DNA of 16,827 nucleotides from an uncultured Brachyspira sp. (lineage in GTDB: Bacteria > Spirochaetota > Brachyspiria > Brachyspirales > Brachyspiraceae), in the NCBI GenBank assembly GCA_934725655.1, contig CAKVCJ010000012.1, forward strand, positions 1-16,827, in the 5' to 3' direction. Within the stretch, counting starts at the first letter, position 1, and every line of letters starts with the position of its first letter. The position numbers and the translations under genes were made by a program. Of the stretch, positions 14,483 to 16,827 are shown piece by piece. The notes beneath the pieces are model-generated. The model worked only from the letters and a program-made list of their open reading frames with translations. It searched no databases and was not told the DNA's origin.

Positions 14483-15874
14483 ATGGATGAGAAATTGATT
14501 GAATCTATAGTAAGAGAAGTTGCTAAAAATATAAACATATTGGAATCCAACAATAATACGAATACGCTTGGTATATTTGATACTATGAAGGAAGCTATTG
14601 AATATGCAAGTATAGCGCAGAAAAAGTTTTTATGCTCTACTTTATCAGAAAGAAAGAAGATAACAGATTCTATAAGAAATAAATTAAGACCTCTAATTAA
14701 AGAAATGTCGGTGATGGCTGTAGAAGAAAGTAAGATGGGCAGAGTTGAGGACAAAATTAATAAGAATACATTGGCTATAGAGAGATGTACGGGGGTTGAA
14801 GATTTACATACTGGTGCTTTAACAGGAGATGACGGATTAAGTTTATTAGAATTCTCTCCGTTTGGTGTGATTGGTGCTATAACACCTGTTACAAATCCTA
14901 CAGAAACTATTATATGTAATAGCATTAATATGCTTTCAGCAGGAAACAGTGTTGTTTTCAGTCCGCATCCGAGTGCTGTAAAAGTATCTAATTGGCTTGT
15001 TGGAAAAATTAATGAAGCTATAATAGAGGCAGGCGGCGAGAGAAATTTAGTAGTTACAATTTCAAAAGCATCTGTTGAGGAAGTTGATTATATGATGGAG
15101 AGTCCTAAAATTAATGCATTATGCATTACAGGGGGGATGCCTATAGTTATTAAGGGGTTAAAAAGCGGAAAGAAAACTATTGGAGCGGGTGCTGGAAATC
15201 CTCCTGTTATAGTTGATGAAACTGCTGATATAGAACAGGCTGCTGCTGATATAGTTAAAGGTGCTTCTCTCGATAATAATATGCCTTGTATAGCTGAAAA
15301 AGAGGTTTTGGCTGTTGATTCTATATTTGATTATTTGATGTTCAATATGGAAAAAAATAATGCTTTTAAAATTTTTAAAAAAGAGGATATGTTAAAATTA
15401 GAAAAAGGCGTTCTAAATGAAAACGGCTCTATAAATAAAAAATTTGTAGGGAAGAATGCTAAATACATATTGGATACTTTAGGTATAGAATGTCCGTATG
15501 ACCCTCGACTTATAATAATGGAAACTCATAAAGAACATCCTTTTGCAGTTGAAGAGCTTATGATGCCTATACTTCCTTTGATAAGATGTAAAGATTTTGA
15601 TGAGGCTTTAGAGTTAGCTGTGAAATTAGAAAATGGATGCAGACATACGGCAGTTATGCATTCTAAAAATATTGACAGGTTAACTATAGCTCCAAGAAGA
15701 TTGCAGACAACAATTTTTGTAAAAAATGCTCCTTCTTATGCTGGTATAGGTTTAGGCGGCGAGGGATATACGAGCTTCACATTGGCAAGCAGTACGGGAG
15801 ATGGTATTACTAGTACAGTGACTTTTACTAGAAAGAGAAGATGCGTATTAAAAAATGGATTATTTGTTAGATAA
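14483..15874 (+). CDS. pduP: CoA-acylating propionaldehyde dehydrogenase (PduP)
   Basis: This 463-aa aldehyde dehydrogenase converts propionaldehyde, NAD+ and CoA to propionyl-CoA and NADH inside the microcompartment. The catalytic cysteine is Cys269 in NNMPCIAEKEV. Other family blocks are FSPFGVIGAITPVTNPTET (about 124-142), the FSPHPSA segment, ITGG and GAGAGNPPVIVDETAD before the cysteine, and MMPILPLIRCKDFDEAL and GGEGYTSFTLAS after it. Residues 1-17 (MDEKLIESIVREVAKNI) are the encapsulation helix, nearly a copy of those of PduE and PduD, followed by a short Asn-rich linker. Length equals the Salmonella enzyme within one residue. Nineteen nt separate it from the preceding gene; a GGAG site is present. 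Confidence 0.96.
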   Translation: MDEKLIESIVREVAKNINILESNNNTNTLGIFDTMKEAIEYASIAQKKFLCSTLSERKKITDSIRNKLRPLIKEMSVMAVEESKMGRVEDKINKNTLAIERCTGVEDLHTGALTGDDGLSLLEFSPFGVIGAITPVTNPTETIICNSINMLSAGNSVVFSPHPSAVKVSNWLVGKINEAIIEAGGERNLVVTISKASVEEVDYMMESPKINALCITGGMPIVIKGLKSGKKTIGAGAGNPPVIVDETADIEQAAADIVKGASLDNNMPCIAEKEVLAVDSIFDYLMFNMEKNNAFKIFKKEDMLKLEKGVLNENGSINKKFVGKNAKYILDTLGIECPYDPRLIIMETHKEHPFAVEELMMPILPLIRCKDFDEALELAVKLENGCRHTAVMHSKNIDRLTIAPRRLQTTIFVKNAPSYAGIGLGGEGYTSFTLASSTGDGITSTVTFTRKRRCVLKNGLFVR

Positions 15875-15920
15875 ATAATGATTTTTTTATATACTTATAT
15901 ATAAGAGGATATTAATTATT

Positions 15921-16451
15921 ATGGAATATGCTTTAGGCATGATAGAAACTCATGGTCATACCGCTGCTGTTGAGGCTTTGGATGCAGCAAATAAGGCTAG
16001 TAATATTATTTTGCCTTCTATGGTGCATGTGGGAAGCGGAAGAGTGGCTATATCATTTTTTGGAGATGTTGCTGCTGTTAAAGTTGCTGTTGACTCTGGA
16101 GTTGCTGCAGCAGAAAAAGTTGGAAAGGTTTTAGCTAGTAATGTTATAGCAAGATTGGATAAACAAGTTCTTAATACTCTTTTTGCATATGCATCTAATA
16201 ATAATGCAGTTGAAGATGTTAATAAAAAAATAAAAGAGAATGAAGAAAAAGAAGAGGATAAAGAAACTGAAAGCAATACTGAAATAATTAATGAAAATGC
16301 AGATAATATTTCATCAGACAGCAATGTTGATAATAATGAGGATGCATTGCTTTTTGATGAAGATATGAATAAAAAAACAAATAATGAAATAGATTCTAAT
16401 AGAACTGTTTCAAAGAAAAAATCAAAAAAGAAAAAAAAGAACGATAAATAA
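15921..16451 (+). CDS. BMC-H shell protein with long charged C-terminal tail (PduK-like)
   Basis: Residues 1-80 are a single BMC domain (MEYALGMIETHGHTAAVEAL, pore loop VGSGRVAI, FGDVAAVKVAVDSGVAAAEKVG), which forms hexamers in the shell. Residues 81-176 are a low-complexity tail: Glu/Asp/Asn-rich to about 150, then basic, ending in KKKSKKKKKNDK. Among Pdu proteins only PduK has a BMC-H domain with a comparable extension. PduK's tail, however, carries a Cys cluster, and this protein contains no cysteine at all. It may face a partner enzyme or the cytosol; the charge split suggests an electrostatic contact or disordered linker. The poly-Lys codons include a run of eight A. It follows pduP by 46 nt with AGAGG about 12 nt from the ATG. 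Confidence 0.88.
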   Translation: MEYALGMIETHGHTAAVEALDAANKASNIILPSMVHVGSGRVAISFFGDVAAVKVAVDSGVAAAEKVGKVLASNVIARLDKQVLNTLFAYASNNNAVEDVNKKIKENEEKEEDKETESNTEIINENADNISSDSNVDNNEDALLFDEDMNKKTNNEIDSNRTVSKKKSKKKKKNDK

Positions 16452-16453
16452 AA

Positions 16454-16530
16454 AAAATAATAAAAATTATTGGAGGTAAACAATATGGCAAGTTCTATGG
16501 CTTTAGGCATGATAGAAACTAAAGGTTTAG
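16454..16530 (+). repeat. Direct repeat, first copy (start of BMC-H gene)
   Basis: These 77 bases, covering the ribosome-binding site, start codon and first codons of the shell gene, recur without a mismatch at 16751-16827, 297 bp downstream, where the window ends. The repeat unit is therefore a whole gene with its own leader. Confidence 0.97.
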
Positions 16531-16757
16531 TATCAGCAATAGAGGCAGCAGATGCTATGGTAAAAGCAGCTAATGTTAATTTGGTAGGCAAAACATTAGT
16601 AGGCGGCGGTTTAGTAACTATTATGGTAAGGGGAGATGTAGGCGCAGTAAAGGCAGCAACAGATGCAGGTGCAGCAGCAGCAGCTAAAGTTGGCGAATTA
16701 ATAAGCGTGCATGTAATACCAAGACCGCATGAAGAAGTTGAAGGTATTATAAAATAA
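16485..16757 (+). CDS. pduA: PduA/PduJ-type hexameric shell protein (BMC-H)
   Basis: This 90-aa major shell hexamer has one BMC domain: [20 protein letters not shown], then [19 protein letters not shown] and [12 protein letters not shown]. It is as close to PduA as to PduJ. The loop lining the central pore reads VGGGL where Salmonella PduA has IGSGL, so the pore serine is replaced by glycine. That would widen the pore and remove a hydroxyl used for diol passage. The ATG at 16485 has GGAGG (16472-16476) 8 nt upstream; an in-frame TTG at 16470 is rejected. It is 33 nt after the tailed BMC-H and followed 24 nt later by the start of a near-identical copy. Confidence 0.95.
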   Translation: MASSMALGMIETKGLVSAIEAADAMVKAANVNLVGKTLVGGGLVTIMVRGDVGAVKAATDAGAAAAAKVGELISVHVIPRPHEEVEGIIK

Positions 16758-16827
16758 TAAAAATTATTGGAGGTAAACAATATGGCAAGTTCTATGGCTT
16801 TAGGCATGATAGAAACTAAAGGTTTAG
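16751..16827 (+). repeat. Direct repeat, second copy, cut by window end
   Basis: Exact copy of 16454-16530 at a distance of 297 bp. Identity over untranslated and coding bases alike points to a recent tandem gene duplication or ongoing gene conversion. Confidence 0.97.
16782..16827 (+). CDS. Second PduA/PduJ-type shell gene, 5' part only
   Basis: The first 15 codons, starting [14 protein letters not shown], are identical at DNA level to those of the gene at 16485, with the same GGAGG site 8 nt upstream. The rest lies beyond the window. Many Pdu loci carry two near-identical BMC-H genes (pduA and pduJ), but usually apart and not in tandem with identical leaders. Confidence 0.85.
   Translation, partial: MASSMALGMIETKGL

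Noticed and set aside
14467..14925. 152-aa minus-strand ORF
   Set aside because: Shadow of the pduP 5' half; no family features and no ribosome-binding site.
15956..16807. 283-aa minus-strand ORF across the shell genes
   Set aside because: It is antisense to two clear BMC-H genes, is low-complexity, and repeats itself only because of the tandem gene duplication beneath it.
1..16827. CRISPR array, tRNA/rRNA, insertion sequence or phage genes
   Set aside because: No spaced direct repeats, transposase motifs, terminal inverted repeats or structural RNA genes were found; all coding space is taken by the arg, btu and pdu genes.

Overview
The window looks like chromosomal DNA of a strongly AT-rich anaerobic bacterium. 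Codon use is A/T-biased, Asn/Lys/Ile-rich proteins are common, and ribosome-binding sites are mostly GGAG/AGGA type. The gene content and style fit a spirochaete of the Brachyspira type. This is an inference from general appearance, not from a marker gene.

Region 1 (1-4623, minus strand) is a compact arginine-biosynthesis operon, argC-argJ-argB-argD. It starts from a TTGACT-16-TATCAT promoter near 4777-4804 and ends at a strong rho-independent terminator at 82-118. With the ArgJ acetyl-recycling enzyme and an ArgB of the arginine-sensitive architecture, it covers N-acetylglutamate to ornithine by the cyclic route.

Region 2 (4624-5015) is a divergent, very AT-rich control region. It holds the argC promoter and a perfect-consensus sigma70 promoter (TTGACA-17-TATAAT) for region 3.

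Region 3 (5016-7739, plus strand) is a three-gene ABC importer: lipoprotein binding protein, FecCD/BtuC permease and ATPase. Context argues for cobalamin (btuFCD) rather than an iron chelate.

Region 4 (7740-8247) is a gene-poor control region and the most interesting part of the window. It has a sigma70-like promoter whose predicted start falls at the first base of a cobalamin riboswitch aptamer (about 7807-7945). A hairpin exposing GAGGAG and a 9-codon ORF follow. A second sigma70-like promoter (8093-8121), overlapped by a 12-bp palindrome, then serves the next operon.

Region 5 (8248 to the window end, plus strand) is a B12-dependent diol-dehydratase microcompartment (Pdu) operon. Its order is pduB, pduC, pduD, pduE (dehydratase), pduG, pduH (reactivase), a stand-alone PduO C-terminal-type (GlcG/HbpS) domain, pduP (CoA-acylating aldehyde dehydrogenase), a BMC-H shell protein with a long charged tail, and a PduA/PduJ-type shell protein. 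The start of a tandem copy of that last gene runs off the window. PduD, PduE and PduP share N-terminal amphipathic encapsulation peptides.

Taken together, B12 is imported (region 3), sensed by RNA (region 4) and used by a microcompartment-enclosed 1,2-propanediol (or glycerol) dehydratase whose aldehyde product goes to acyl-CoA (region 5). The rest of the Pdu locus (PduL, PduW, PduQ, PduN, PduS, PduT, adenosyltransferase, regulator) is not in the window.
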